From contig OX579636.1 of the NCBI GenBank assembly GCA_951230915.1, positions 387,001 to 451,000 of the forward strand: 64,000 nt of DNA, read 5' to 3'. The translations under genes were made by a program, and so were the position numbers. Numbering within the stretch: position 1 is the first letter of the stretch; each line of letters opens with the position of its first letter. The stretch is from Antitrichia curtipendula. Taxonomy: Eukaryota; Streptophyta; Bryopsida; Hypnales; Leucodontaceae. This document shows, piece after piece, positions 35,369 through 49,073 of this stretch. The notes below the pieces were generated by a model. It ran no database searches and was not told where the DNA came from. It saw only the letters and a program-made list of their open reading frames with translations.

Positions 35369-37559
35369 TGTCGGAGACGGAGATGGCCACGCTATAAATT
35401 GCTTGGACCACGTCACTTGCACAGTGAAAGGAAAACGTCGAAGTCAGTAGACGTTAAACCAAAAAAACAAAGCAGCTGTGGATGTCATCAATGATGTCTG
35501 ATAATACATGAAGACGTCTGCGCGGACATCGGATTTGACATCGAATGTTTGGGTGGACATATGGTGCTAACATATACACCACAAACAAACTTTCCACGAC
35601 GTCAACGGTGTCGCCTAAGACACTTCGTACATGGACGGCACATTTCTGAGTTACCGAGGTGAACGGTCTGGAGACAGTATCAGGGCCGGATGAAGGTCCT
35701 GCGGTATTGCTTGTCCGCACCTTGCATGCTTTGCACGGTTTGTTTCACTTTCAAAGCTCAAAGTGACACCAAAAACATGCAAGTGCAAAATACCTGTGTT
35801 GAAAGATGGCGTTGTGCGCCAGCGAGGACGTCCACAGCAACACTGTCACGTCTCAAAAGACATTCACACGGACGGTAAATCACGCGCATTCTAAGGAAAC
35901 CGTCCTAGGGCAGAAGATAAGAACACGACGACGACAGGGTAGGAGACGCAGCCATCAGCAACACAAGAAGGTGACAAGGTCGAATACCAAAAAATGCCAA
36001 CGACGGTGCGCGAGGGACCTGTCTGGGGCTGCTGTATTCTCAATTAATGAAGTCACACACGGAAGGGACAGGAGCCAACCTGCGACGCTGGGGGAGAGCC
36101 GACAGAAGTAGTAGCTGCCGCGCAATGGAGGAGAAGACGGCCCAAAAAAAAACACCCTGCAAAACACCAAACAACTTCCGGCACACCTAATTCTCAAAAC
36201 ATGGTGTAGGGGAACTACAAGCATGTCTGACCTTGGAAATTCACCAAACAAGGCTGCGCTTCCAAATTCAAAGCGACGGAGAGTGCATCCCCAAACATGG
36301 CGCAGCACCGAACACCTGAGGAGAGAATAAGCCTCATGAGGTGTTTAACTAGACACGGAGGGAGAGGATCGGCGGGTGGCAACGGATGTCATTGGATGAA
36401 GACACCGTTTTCGTCGCTGCCACCACGCCCACGACGTCGTCCTCTCATTACTGTGGTCATCGTAAGCCCCCTATGCGTAGGTGTTTCGGAAAAATTTGAA
36501 TCCGAAGGAGGACTGCGGCAGCGGAAGCGGCCACTGAGCGCATCGACGGCTGGGAAAGGAAAGAGACGGACCTGTAAGAATTCGGCACTGAGGACCAATG
36601 ACGCAAGGGTTTCAGAAAGGCAGGGTTTTTGGTACCGGTAGCAGACTCAAGGACTATCAATGCGACACCGTTTCCGACGCTCCACGAGATCATCAGATCA
36701 AAATCTGGACTTGCAGAACCACAAGTGCAGTGGCGGATGCAAATGTAACTCACCTTCTTCGATATCTTCGGTTCATGCGTCGGCGGAGAAGCATTTGCGG
36801 TCAGCGGAGAAGGGGCTGCGAACGACACATCCTGTACATGGAGACGCCTGCTGCTGCGATTGGAAATGGTAACCACAGGGTTTTCAACTGATCCCATTGT
36901 TGAGGTGAGTGACGCAACTGCAATTCCATCCACAAAGTTCTGGAAAAGAATGAGAGCGCCTTCATTGCTTCCTTGATCGGGACCACGAAGTTCTACTAGT
37001 GCTCCTTCTCCTACTGCATTCATTCCTGCTGAGGGAATTGGCATGTTGTGTCGCTAACGTCGTGAAGCTGGTACCTGCATACAAGAGATGCTCTGTGCAC
37101 AGGAAACGACGAAAACAATTAGGGTTCTGCACATTTCTGCAGCAGTGTTAGCGAAACTCGTGTAAAGGGTGCGCTTGTAGCAGGTATAGGCTTTGCTTAA
37201 TCCACGTGCAAAAATGTCTTCGCCAACATCTTCGATGACGTCCTGAAAGACATGCACCATAGATTATAATGTCCAAGTGGACAATACATTCCGAACATAT
37301 TCTGTGTGGGCCAGTGTCATAATAGACCAGGAGATGATTCACAGGGACGAGGGTTGCATAGTTTCCTATTCATTCAAAAATAATTCCTTAGTGTGCTCCT
37401 ATTGCCGGCACAGATGTGGGGGGTGTACATACTACATTTCCATTGTAGAGAGGGACTTCACACTTAGAGTCATGGTATTTCCAATAGCCAGATGGTTCTT
37501 GACGGGATGTAAATTATGAACAGGTAAATTCTCACACACTATAGATGTTTTTCCGTCCC
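35369..37559. other. CACTA interior between the two divergent genes, tnpA side
   Basis: Contains scattered GACGTC-type motifs. The longest open frame (minus, 36457-37044, 195 codons) is low-complexity and overlaps long frames on the other strand, so I do not call it; it could be an upstream exon of the tnpA transcript. Confidence 0.4.
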
Positions 37560-38680
37560 TTCAGAATTACGGAGACAATTCCTTTTGAAAGAAAGGGATT
37601 TGCACTTGGTGTTGTTTTGTTTTCCACAATTTTGTTAGTTGTAGACCATTCATTTGAGAAGAAAGGAAATTTTGCTTTGTGATTTTTTTTTGTCTACAAT
37701 TTTGTTAGTTGTAGACCATTCATTTGAGAAGAAAGGAAACTTTGCTTTGTGTTTTTTTGTTGTCTACAATTTTGTTAGTTGTAGACCATTCATTTGAGAA
37801 GAAAGGAAACTTTGCTTTGTGTTTTTTTTTCGTCTACAATTTTGTTAGTTGTAGACCATTCATTTGAGAAGAAAGGAAACTTTGCTTTGTGTTTTTTTTT
37901 CGTCTACAATTTTGTTAGTTGTAGACCATTCATTTGAGAAGAAAGGAAACTTTGCTTTGTGTTTTTTTTTCGTCTACAATTTTGTTAGTTGTAGACCATT
38001 CATTTGAGAAGAAAGGAAACTTTGCTTTGTGTTTTTTTTTCGTCTACAATTTTGTTAGTTGTAGACCATTCATTTGAGAAGAAAGGAAACTTTGCTTTGT
38101 GTTTTTTTTTCGTCTACAATTTTGTTAGTTGTAGACCATTCATTTGAGAAAGGAAAATTTGCTTTGTGTTTTTTTTTTGTCTACAATTTTGTTAGTTGTA
38201 GACCATTCATTTAAGAAGAGAAGAAACTTTGCTTTGTTTGTTTTTTTTGTCTACAATTTTGTTTGTTGTAGACCATTCATTTAAAAAGAGAGGAAATATT
38301 ACACTTTTTTTTTTTCCGGTCTTATTTTGTTTGTTGTAGACCATTCACTTAAGAAGAAAGGAAAAATTAGATTGTGTTTTTTTTTCGTCTACAATGGTGT
38401 TAGTTGTGGACCATTCATTTAAAATGAAAGGAAATAGTAGGCTGTGTTATTTTTTTGGGTCCTATTCAATTTGTTGAAGACCATTCATTTAAAAGAAAGA
38501 AAATTTCAATTTTTTTATTTTTTGCGTCTACAGCTCTGTTAGTTGTAGATTATTCCTTTGACAAGAAAGGAATTTTCACTTGGTATATTTATTCAGTCTA
38601 TTCTTTTGTTCATTGTAGACAATTCACTTAGAAAGAAAGGAATATTTACTTTGTGAATTTCTTCCGTCTACGATGTTGCT
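37560..38680. repeat. 70-bp tandem array inside the CACTA element
   Basis: At least five near-identical 70-bp units start with CGTCTACAAT at 37831, 37901, 37971, 38041 and 38111. Progressively degenerate copies extend on both sides (from ~37560 to ~38680). Each unit contains an inverted repeat, GTCTACAA-TTTTGTTAG-TTGTAGAC (8-bp stem), and a T-tract of variable length. There are no unique spacers. It lies between the divergent transposon genes, where a promoter or enhancer would be expected. Confidence 0.9.
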
Positions 38681-41299
38681 ACTTGTAGATACGTAATTCC
38701 TAAGGACATACCTTCGCACTTGCTATATTTTTTTGCGTCTTCTCTTTTGTTACATGTACACATGTACTTTCAGAAGACATGAATTATGACTTGGTGTATT
38801 TTTTTCGTCTACCCTTTTGCTTGCTATCAGCTTGTAATTTAGAAACGAAGCAAGTTTCACATCGAGTAGGTTCTTGCTATTCTTAGTTATTTGGTGTGCA
38901 CAATTCATTTAAAAAAAGAGAAATCTTTACAAATGATTTGTCTGCTATTCTTTTTAAATGAAGATGTGCTCATTAATGTTCACTTGGGAAAGCAATTTTG
39001 GCTTACTGTGTTCTGCTGGTCTTCCCTTCACTCTGTTGTAGACATATTTAATTCATGAAAATAGGGAATTCCAAAGACGTTTAGCAGCAGTACAATATCT
39101 GTAGGGCATGATGTTTACGTTCAGTAACATGTATCTCGTCTGCTCAGACGTTTCATGCAATGTCATCGCAAACGTCAAAAACTGTGTGCTCATATCCCGC
39201 TGGATGTTGCATGTCATGCAGTTCTGCGGGATTCCTCAATTGTGGACTTTTACAGCGACACTACCTTGCTGTACTGGGCCATCCTTTGTGAATTTCTGAA
39301 CAACAAATCAAATCACGTCAATTGTGGAGTTCTCCAGGCAACAGGTATTTCATCTTAACTTTGAATTCAATCCATACTTTGTAGGAACAAGGTAGTTTCA
39401 TGCAATGACTGCCCACATGTTTCCCACTTTCTGAACTTCTTTAAAAAGAGACATGTGGATTGTTCGTCTAAAGTTACACAAAATAATGTATAAAACAAGT
39501 CATTGTGTGTTGGGTCACTGATGCACAGAAAATGTTGTAGTTGCCATTCTGAATCAGAAGAAATGACGATGGGAAATGAATAGTACACCTACCGTTGTAT
39601 TCTTCGGATGTACATTTCGTTACGCTGCATGTGCTCTCTTTTTGGCAGCTCGTTGCCCAAGTCACTAACATTCCTGTCTCCATGAACGTTTATGTTGACA
39701 TCCACAACGTAAAGTCCGGCGACACATAACCTGTTGAAGATGACATGTGAGAGTCTCAGCTGACGTCTTCTTTGACGTTCAGTAGGACATCACTTAAAAC
39801 ATTTTTAGAGCTGACTGCCGATGTGGTCACTGCTCTCATATTCTGTTATATACGTCAGGACTATGGAGGTCCTTTCGTGAGGCAATGACCACCTCATGTT
39901 ATTAGAATGGAGTGTTGCATTGAAAATCCTGCTTTTATATGCACAATTGTACGTTCTTGAACTTTGTCCTCATGTTCACTACCATGTTCACGGTGGATAT
40001 TACTTCTAAGGCATTGGCATCTGGAAGAGCAGTTTCTGTACACATGGTTGTACTAAAGTGCTCTTTAGGCACAGTACCGCAGCGGACGTGTTGTCAAATT
40101 TAAAACATTTCACTTCATTCAATTATATAACCGCATTTCCTACAACCTTCATGGCTTTCAATCGTAACTTGAAACACGTGATTTGTTTAACCACGCTGTC
40201 TCAGTGGCGTTTCTCATAGGAAATACATTTCTGTACATTAAGCGCAGAAGGGGCTTAGTAATAGACATCGCAACGACGATGACAGCTACCTGAAATGACG
40301 TGTCCTAAAACATGATGCGGTCAAACGTCATGATGTATTGGCCTACTAGGCGCGTTCCGTAATATGTCCAAGGAGGTGCTGAGTGCTTGTAGAGATGTCA
40401 ATAACAGCACGTTGTCTTCCTTCAGTTCTACATGGTACGACGCATTTCCTGTCATGTGTCATACTCATGTGATGTGCACTGAGGAAGTCTTACATCTTCT
40501 GTACAGTTACCTTTAAAGTGTCAAGTTTCAAGGACCTTTCCTCACTTCACGCGAGACACCCATTGCGCGAGACTTCTCCCTCTCATTTGAAATGGCGGGT
40601 AGTATCGTTCAATAGTATCCTTGCAAAATGTGTGGATAAGACCCCAACATCTTAAGCATTTACCTTCCACACATTTTCGGGTTCCTAGCATGTATAGGGA
40701 TATTCAGTTTCATAGTTCAGCCCTTCTGGAATTCACCGTCGTCATCGTATTAGGTTCTCTGGTGCCTTCACTATACCTGACATGCTACAAGGCATTGCAT
40801 GTGACGTACATTTTTTACAGTGTCTTACAAGACATCAGGAATGACGTTTTGCCGTTACATATCACGGACATTTGCATGTTGCCTGATGTCCTCTGCAACT
40901 CTTCTTGTCCACTGTAAGAGCGCCTGACGGAGTACTGTTTTGACGTCATTGCTTGTCTTTTCTATATAACTTGGTTCTAATTGTTGTGGAGTCATATCCA
41001 TGCTTCAATCGTACACCACCTTGCCAAATGGGTGAAATGTTGTTCAAGGTGAGGGCAATAAGTCCCATCACATAATGCAAAGTCATGAAGAAGTTTCAGG
41101 TTCACCTGTCTACACAAATAATAGGAGGAGAACTGGAAGTGAGGTGATACAGTGCAAAAGTTGAGGCGACCTGTGTGCAGTGCATGGTGTATTCCTTTCC
41201 CTCCACCAATGTGGGGCCAACCTCGACCTCACAATGTTCTCTGTGGTTGCAGCTCCCTGTTGAGCAAGACAAAATCCGCAACGTCGCATGTGACGCCTT
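38681..41299. other. CACTA interior upstream of tnp2
   Basis: Non-coding as far as I can see, with scattered GACGTC/GACATC motifs. The 98-codon frame at 40621-40917 has no family resemblance. It presumably includes the tnp2 leader. Confidence 0.45.
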
Positions 41300-44200
41300 T
41301 TGTCTTCCTTGACATCAGAAGCAGTAATGCGTGCCTCAGATGCGAGACGGGGCACCCGTATCCGCATCAACAGAGACGGACGTGTGCTTCGTCACATTCC
41401 AGTTGGAGACTTGATTTTGCAGACTGAGTTGAGGGTGGTCACGGAGTTGAATTTGAGGAAGTATCCTTGTCCTTGCAAGAATTGTCATGGAGCACGGCGC
41501 AAAAAAATTGATGTTATCAGGAAGCATCACAGCGAGGTGGGCAGAGATGCCTTTCTCACGAAGTCCATGATAGGGGGTGATCCTCCTGATGGTTATCCTC
41601 CAAATGGCATTTGGGTGGAAGATCTTGCATATGATGACGACATCATAGACGCAAAGGCAAACGTAGAAGATGTCCATGTTCCTCTTCAGGATGACGGAGG
41701 GGGACCAGATGCTGCGCATGACAGCGGAGGGGCTGCGCATTCGGAGTCTGACCCGACGCTTGATGCACAACACAACGTGCAAAGGCAATTGCTCCAGGCC
41801 CTCGACCGCGGTGATGCCATACACACCGAATCAATGGCAGCAGACAATGCTTCTGAAGACGTCGAAGTTGATGTTGACTCAGACAACGTGGATGACATGG
41901 AACGTCTTTTTCAGCATGCAACGACGGCAGTGTACTCAGGTGCGACGTCTAGTATTCTGTCTGCGACCATCATCATCATGAACATGTGTGTTGTCTTCCG
42001 TGTAAGCAACAAGTTCATTGACGAACTCTTACATTACTTATCATCAGATTTGCTTCCTTCAGACAACAAGCTACCCAATAGTCATTATGAGGCAAGAAAG
42101 CTCATAAGGAACTTGGGCTTGCAATACAATAATATCCATGCTTGTCCATACGGCTGCGTTCTATATGAAGAGGAGCATGCTGATTTGAATGTGTGCCCCA
42201 AGTGTGGAAGTGCGCGTTGGGCGCAAGGTTCCACTTCTATACCAGCGAAGGTGATACGGCACTTCCCATTGATACCAAGGTTGAGGCATATGTTTCGGTC
42301 TTCTGAAATTGCAGTGATGCTGAGGGGTTGGACAAAGCATGTCAGCGAAGATGGCGTCATGAGGTCAGTGGTGGACAATCCTGCTTGGAAACATGTCGAC
42401 CGCGACGTTCTCTTTGACAACTTTGGAGCTGAGAGCAGGAACTTGCGTATGGCACTTGCATTGGATGGCGTCAATCCTTTCAAGTTGAACAACACAAACT
42501 GGTCGACGTGGCCCATTTTCATACTCATTTATAACTTTGAGCCATGGTTTGTGACAAAGAAGTTCTTCATTTCGCTATGCATCTTAATTTCAGGGAAGCA
42601 GTCACCGACATCCAAAAACATTGATGTTTTTATCAGACCTTTGCTCCGCGAGCTTCTCCAGTTGTGGGAAGGTGTAGTGGCCCAAGATTTTTCAAGGAGA
42701 ACGAAGGAGAACGCCGTTTTATCATGCGAGGGCTATTGATGTGGACCATTTCCGATTTCCCAACGTACGGTCTCATCTCAGGCCTATGCTGCAAAGGATA
42801 CAAGGGGTGTCCTTGTTGTGGTCCTGAAATGGAGTCTAGACTAGCAAGGACAGGTGATGTTCTTGCCAACCGTAGTACACGAGGTTCGAAAATAGTGTAT
42901 GGAGGCATCCGAAGGTATTTGAATCGGCAACACCCGTATCGCCGAAACCGGCGTTTCAACGGACGTCTTGAGCTGTGAGCGAGGCCTCGGACAATGATTG
43001 GTCAGGATATTATTCGTTATGCTGCATGGCGGCAAGTCTATCTCGACCTTGGTGGAAAAGAGGACGCCAAAGACGACCCTGTGCACTGTATAGGTGTGAA
43101 ACGTCTGTCAGCCTTCTACGAACTAGTGTATTGGGAGGTGAGTATGCATCCTTTCTCTCTTTGGGCAGTCTTGTCAATGTCTGAAATGTGGATGTCCATG
43201 TCGTAGGTTATACTGAAGGTTTCATGCTTCCCTCCAAATGTAATTATCTATGTTATACACTATTGTATTGGGTCTTTTGGCCGTGCATGCTGCACGGCCA
43301 CTCAATACTTTGGTAGTCAGTTGACAGTGAGTAAAGGGATGCGTCGTGTTTGACGTCTATGTAGACGTCCTTGTAAGACCCGATGTGTGCTTTGGATGTC
43401 AATGTAGACATTATTGTGTCTAGGGAGACATCTCAGACAACAATTTGTGCTCAGAAAGTGTCCCCTTCTGACATTTTTTTACTTTCCTTCAACAGCATCT
43501 TCTGGAACGACACATGCTGGACGCCATGCACTGTGAGAAGAATTTGTGTGAAAACATTGTGAAGACATTGTTGTCAATGACTGATACCCCAGGGAGTCGT
43601 GTGGACGCTCAAAAACTTGGAATCCGTGAGGAAACCTGGTTGCAAGCGCCAAGGCGGCGCAATGATGATTTCCACATGCCGCATGCACCGTGCGTCCTGT
43701 CGGCGCAGGAACGGGCGGAGTTTATTGCTATAGTGAGCAGCATACGGACACCCACGAACTACGTTAGTGCAATTCAAAAACGATTCAAGGATGGAAAACT
43801 GCAATACATGAAAACGCACGACTATCACGTGCTCATGCAACAGGTAAGCCACATAGACCCGAGCAGCATTCGTAGTATGTCCTTATGAAGGTAATCCCAA
43901 TAGCAGAAGGTCATGCTCATGCCTGGACTAAAATATTGGACATATCGCATGGCGAAGCTATCGCTTACAATCTTAACATGTTTACATCGCATGTTCAGTA
44001 TGCTTTACAAGGAAAGCTGTGTCTTCCTGCAAACGCTGATGTACCGCATGTCCTTCTTCATAGCTTGAACGGTTTGTAATTTCCAAGTGCTGCATTAGAA
44101 CATGTATACGTCGCTGTCAAAGTGCATGTGCGGCGGGGACGTGCTGTGTCGGACATCATTGAAGCCGGTGCAGTAGCCCATAGTGCACTGTAGCGTCTTC

Positions 44201-45931
44201 TTTGGTGGTACAAAAATCGTATGCCGAGCTTTTCCGGACACAACAATGCCAAATGGAAGACATTTTGAGGCACGCAGTGCCGTTGCTGCTGTTTTAGACG
44301 TCCCATTCAATGTCCAGTCGCGTCATTAAATGTCTACTTGAATGTCAAGGCGGACAGTGAACTAAACCCTCGTCATCTATGTTGATGTAGATTTTACCAG
44401 TGGCTGTTCGAAACATTTTAGATGACAATGTGCGGCTGGCTATAATAAAAATCAGCAGAGTGTTCCAAAGACTCTGCGACAAGGAAGTGAAGGAGACAGA
44501 CAAGGACATTGTCATGCATAATGTAATTATGGCAACTTGTCTGTTAGAAAAGGAGTTTCCTACAACTTTCTTGAACATTATGACACACCTGCCAGTGCAT
44601 CTTGTAGAGCAGTTATTTATTTGTGGCCCGATGCATTGTCGGTGGATGTATCCTATTGAGCGGTACATGAAGACATTGAAGGATTATGTTCGCACGTATG
44701 CACATCCGGAAGGTAGCATAGCTGAAGGATATCGAAATGAAGACACACTTGGCTTCTGCACAGAGTATATGAAAGATTATGAAGGGACGTCTGAACGAGT
44801 GTGGGATGCTGAAGAGGACGCCATCATGACGGATGAAGTGATACATTCTAGGACACCTCAACCACGACGATTGTCAAATGAAGTGCGTAAGCACGCCCAT
44901 GCATTCGTCATCGACAATGCACCATGCTTGGAGACCTGGAGGCAGTGAGTACCATTTGCTTGTCTTTAGTGTCCACTACAAGAAGTCAGAAGCTCGTACA
45001 CATACTTCTCCATTTTTTTGGTTAGCCTGAATACCGAGGAAAGTGATATGCAACATTTTAGCCAAATGACTAGATCTTTTAATTTTCATTGCGTAGGGAG
45101 TACATTGACGCTCGGACTCAGAGATGGGAGCAGCGAGAGGCCTTTCGTCAGCAATGTAGGCGGTCAAATCCCAGAAGACCTGTTCGATATCTAGCAGAAC
45201 TCAATGATCTGCCACCTTTTGCGGACTGGTTGACGTCTGCAGTGACAGAAGCTGAACGTTCTGGACGTCACATGGAACACAATGTCGTCCAGTACAAGCA
45301 ACCTCCACAGCGAGATGCAACATCACACCGTCAAATGTACTGTTATGGAAAGTACTTTCGCGTCCGCAGTTGTGAAGGAAGCTTGGTCACACGGGACTCA
45401 GCTGTGGTAGCAAGTTTTTCCCGTCAACTTTGATGGGGACTTCGGAACGGAAGGCCGTTGGAAGCCACAGAGGAGTATGTGGGGTACATTGAAGAAATAT
45501 TGGTTCTGGATTACAGGAACCATTGCGTCACAGTGCTCTTATGTGATTGGGTACGGGGGACACGGGAAGCCAGGCAACCAAGCATAGAGAGAGACCAATA
45601 CGGCTTCAGCGTTGCGAATTTCAATCACATGGATGGGCGGGTCCATGCCGATTCATTTGCTTTTCCTCTACATTGCCAACAAGTTTTTTTCTCGGATGAT
45701 CCACATCGTCCTGGGTGGAAGGTGGTGTGCCGCACAGATGTTCGCGGGAGACGTATGGCACAGCACAATGCAGACATCCTGCCAGAGATGCTTGTACTGC
45801 GTAACGATGCTGACTTTGTGGCGCTGCAACCACTGGCAAGAGAAACGGAGCCAATACGACGTCCAAGGGAAGACGTGGAAGACTTGAGCGATGTAGCAGA
45901 CAACAATGCCATGTCAGAGGACGAAGGATAG
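41300..45931 (+). pseudogene. CACTA transposase tnp2 (TnpD), disabled
   Basis: Catalytic transposase of En/Spm elements. Exons: 41300-43137, 43496-43843, 44391-44944, 45097-45931. Domains in order: N-terminal CPCKNC...HH zinc-type segment (transposase-associated), acidic spacer, HACPYGC..CPKCG zinc segment, DGVNPFKLNNTNWSTWP core of the Transposase_21 family, TISDFPTYG and GCPCCG, LDAMHCEKN, HLPVHLVEQL...RWMYPIERYMKTLK...PEGSIAEGY (DUF4218-like), and a C-terminal YGKYFRV...DWV...GFSVANFN...FPLHCQQVFFSDD (DUF4216). Defects: a one-base loss in a T run near 42690-42695 shifts the frame, and TGA stops occur at 42976-42978 and 45431-45433. Everything else reads through. The splice joins all keep frame. 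It is divergent from tnpA within the same element. Confidence 0.88.
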
Positions 45932-47400
45932 CACCGGCTTCTCTACCTTCACAATTATGTCACAAACAGCGGAAAGACGTTGATGACGACGTGAGGGACA
46001 TGGTGTGCACTGTCCGTAGTGACGTCCGTCATGGGTCTCGCTGTCCAATTTCGGGATGAATATCGAAGTTCCCAGTCGTCGCTACTGTTAGCCGTCCATT
46101 CTCTGTAGGAGTGCCTACATATTGAGGAGAGCGTTGTTTGTAGACTGAACATCTGACAATTTCTGTATGTAATGTTTAAACGAATGTGTACTAAAATGTT
46201 TGGTGCATTTCCACTTTCGTAGTCCTTGTGTTCGGAAATGCTTTTTTTTTTTCTCACAATGATTTTGTGGGAAGGGCATGCATCAAGATACATTGTAGTC
46301 GATGTGTTCATTGGGAATGAGTAAGCTGTCCTCATCAATGCATGTTCTTCATTATAGTAGTTTGGAAATAGACTATACATACGATGCTTGAAGTGCTCAT
46401 CGTGTGTTGCATACAAATGAAATGAATAAGATGGTCATGCATTGAAAAGCAAGTCCTGTATAAGGTAATGTGAACGGATAATGCCATTGTGGAGAAGTAT
46501 TTCCGTATTCGCTGTTCAACCTGCTTACTCTTCACTAGCCAACTGGAGGACATCAACGCAACAGAAACAATGCAATGCTAGATTTCCTTAGAGATGTCAA
46601 AATAAAATAGACGTCTCTGAAGACATTTGCACAAACTGCAAACATATTTGTGAACAGCATAGTGTTAGCCCAGAAGTCCTCGGAAATGTAAAGACGTTGT
46701 GACAGACGTCTGTACTATCGCGTAGATGTCCTCTAGGGCAAGTGATGTCACATCATGACATCTGAGCAGACATGTAAAGGTTACTCCAAACACCCACATG
46801 AACATCATACTCCTTGTACAGAAGTCTCCGAGCAACTCATGACACCGCAAGAGACGTCCGGACTGACACTACTATGTCCTGACAGACATCTGAACAAGCG
46901 TCATGACGTCTGAGGAAACAACGATAGGAGGAACACAAATGCCATAAATCTGCATTTTTTAAATCCGGATTGACGTGGCTGTGCCACACCAGCACTAAAA
47001 ATTGCCATGTAGACAATTTCCCGATATGTTGCCATGTCATCTGCCATGTCAACTTCTTTAGATTTTTTCAAGCACGGGCACTGCCCGGCCCCAGTTCTTC
47101 CCTGTTGGGCAGCCAATTTAATTTAAAAAAATCCAAAAAACTGATTTTACAGTCAATGAAAAAAGGTCAACCTCGTTGACGTGGCAGTTCATATTTTTAC
47201 AGACACTACTCCGGACATGCTTTTGTCTTGAAGCATGTCTGAAGAAAACTTCACGTCAAGCAAGCACGAAGTAGTTACCACCTCAATTTCAGCTTGTTCG
47301 CTGCAACATCCATTAAGACATGTCCGAAATGGAAACCGTCTTCCAGACACTCCGACATACTGTGTTCAACTTTTGACACTCCATGTCTAATGCCTCATGT
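45932..47400. repeat. Right subterminal repeat region of the large CACTA element
   Basis: Dense GACGTC, GATGTC and GACATC motifs in both orientations (clear at 46660-46930), mirroring the left end. 46240-46560 resembles ordinary 3' untranslated or spacer sequence. No gene called. Confidence 0.6.
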
Positions 47401-47427
47401 CCAAAAAAACACGAGTTTCTTATAGTG

Positions 47428-47590
47428 GTGGTCTGGCAGGTCGCTGGGGTGGTCGAGCAGGTCGCTGGGTGGTCTGGCAGGTCGCTGGGGTGGTTTAGCA
47501 GGTCGCTGGGGTGGTCTGGGCAGGTCGCTGGGGTAGTTTAGCAGGTCGCTGGGGGTCTAAGCAGGTCGCTGGGGGGGTCCAGGGGGTCCA
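47428..47590. repeat. G-rich minisatellite, right part (CACTA target)
   Basis: About seven copies of CAGGTCGCTGGGGTGGTCTGG with small variations. It begins with the GTG target duplication of the CACTA element and continues the array seen at 30600-30751. Confidence 0.85.
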
Positions 47591-49073
47591 GGGAGTCCAG
47601 GGCTGGAGAGAGAGAGAGAGGAAAAAGAAAACAAAGAGAAAGGTTGGGATTAATGGGAGAAAGATTGGGATTAGTGGGGGTTAGGAGAAGACTAACGGGG
47701 TCGAAATCAAGGAAAAGAAAACAATCACAAAAGGAAGGAAAATAGGAGAAGTAGAAAGAAGGAATAAGTCGCACCTCTATACCTGCATCAAACAACTCTC
47801 AACTCTCACCAAAATCACAACTATACGCAATGGAGGGAGGTTAGTGAGTCATAGAATTAAATAGGAGGAGGGGGAGAGAGACGATAAATAGTGCCCTAGG
47901 CTTAGCTAAATAGGTGTTAGAAAGGAAATCTTGAGGATTCATAGTGACCATTAGGAAGTAGGATTAGGATGACACGAAGACAAGGTTGTGTAAGAGGTTA
48001 GGAGGGACATTAAAACTTCTTGGGGTTTGAATCTATAGTTGTAAGACACCCCATCAAAGCTTAGGTAGAATAGTTTTAGTGTAGAAAGAGAGGAAGGGAA
48101 AGAAAAGAAGAGAGAAGAAAGGAGGAGGGAAAGAAAGAGGTTAGATTGCACGGGTCCTAATTTTTGAAACATAAGTGGTGAAATTGGGAAAAGGTCCCAC
48201 CACCCAAGGGCCACCATGGAGTATGGGAATGTACGCATTAATGCGGACGAGCGTATTTCGGACACCGGAAGTGACGAGGTGAGTTCTTGAATCCATACTC
48301 GGTGTTGTGTTTTTTCCTCTTTAGCATTGATCTCCTTAATTAGCCCTTTCCACGTGAAAGGTACATCGTGACAAGAAAAGATAAAAATAGAAGATAGAAT
48401 TTAGAGTTACAATTAGGAGTCAAAATTTAGAGTTAAAAATTTAGGAGTAAAAATTTAGAGTAAAAATTAGGAGTAAAAATTTAGAGTTAAAAATTAGGAG
48501 TAAAGATTTCAAGTTAAAATTAGGAGTAAAAATTTAGAGTTAAAAAATTAGGAGTAAAAATTTCAGGTTAAAATTAGGAGTAAATAATTAGGAGTTAAAA
48601 TTAGGAGTAAACATTTAGAGCTAAATCTAGGAGTAAACAATTAGGAGTTAAAATTAGGAATAAACATTTAGAGTTAAATTTAGGAATAAAAATTTAGAGT
48701 TATATTTAGAAGTCAAGAATTAAAGAAAAAAAAAAGCTTAAGCTTAGGGTTAGCCGTAAGGTTGAAACTTTCGGGAGAAGTGTCGACCCTCCAAAAATTA
48801 GTATTCAACACTTATGGAAGGAACATAAGGTTCCCCGCTCACATAGTTAGGGACGTTAGAAATGACGCCAACTACCCAGCCAACCCTATACATAGGATAG
48901 GCAGTTAAAGAGGTAGGAATTACCAATCACCTTTGCTCATCACAGTCAGCTTGCGAGTTATACATGCAATTCTAGTAGTATTTGCTGCCATCCACGACAC
49001 TCAGAGAACGTTAGCACAAAAGATCCATTGCTTGGAAGGCACAGTGGACCGCGCTCACAACACCCCCTTATAT
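47591..49073. repeat. Unassigned repeat-like DNA inside the split gene (right part)
   Basis: 47590-48260 is purine-rich without a credible gene. 48371-48730 is a degenerate tandem array of ~25-bp units of the type AATTAGGAGTAAAAATTTAG. From ~48750 the sequence changes to single-copy-like DNA up to the end of the ParB-like reading frame. With 28318-30751 it makes up the presumed ~4 kb first insertion; its ends could not be fixed. Confidence 0.5.

Larger units (their letters stand above)
30752..47427. mobile_element. Complete CACTA (En/Spm) transposon, 16,676 bp
   Basis: The left end CACTATAAGAAACTCGTG... and the right end, reversed, are identical for about 25 bp. The flanking 3-bp duplication is GTG (30749-30751 and 47428-47430), the standard CACTA target size. 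Inside are divergent tnpA-like (-, 32388-35368) and tnp2-like (+, 41300-45931) genes. Subterminal regions are rich in GACGTC/GATGTC/GACATC motifs, the expected kind of TnpA-binding sites, and a 70-bp tandem array lies between the two genes. The ends are well matched, but both genes carry disabling changes, so mobility would need a helper. It sits in a G-rich minisatellite which itself lies within the split ParB-methyltransferase gene. Confidence 0.95.

Noticed and set aside
36457..37044. 195-codon minus-strand frame inside the large CACTA
   Set aside because: No family resemblance and overlapping frames on the other strand; kept only as a possible upstream exon.
37831..38180. Regular 70-bp repeats resembling a CRISPR array
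   Set aside because: Units are contiguous with no unique spacers, in a eukaryotic transposon.
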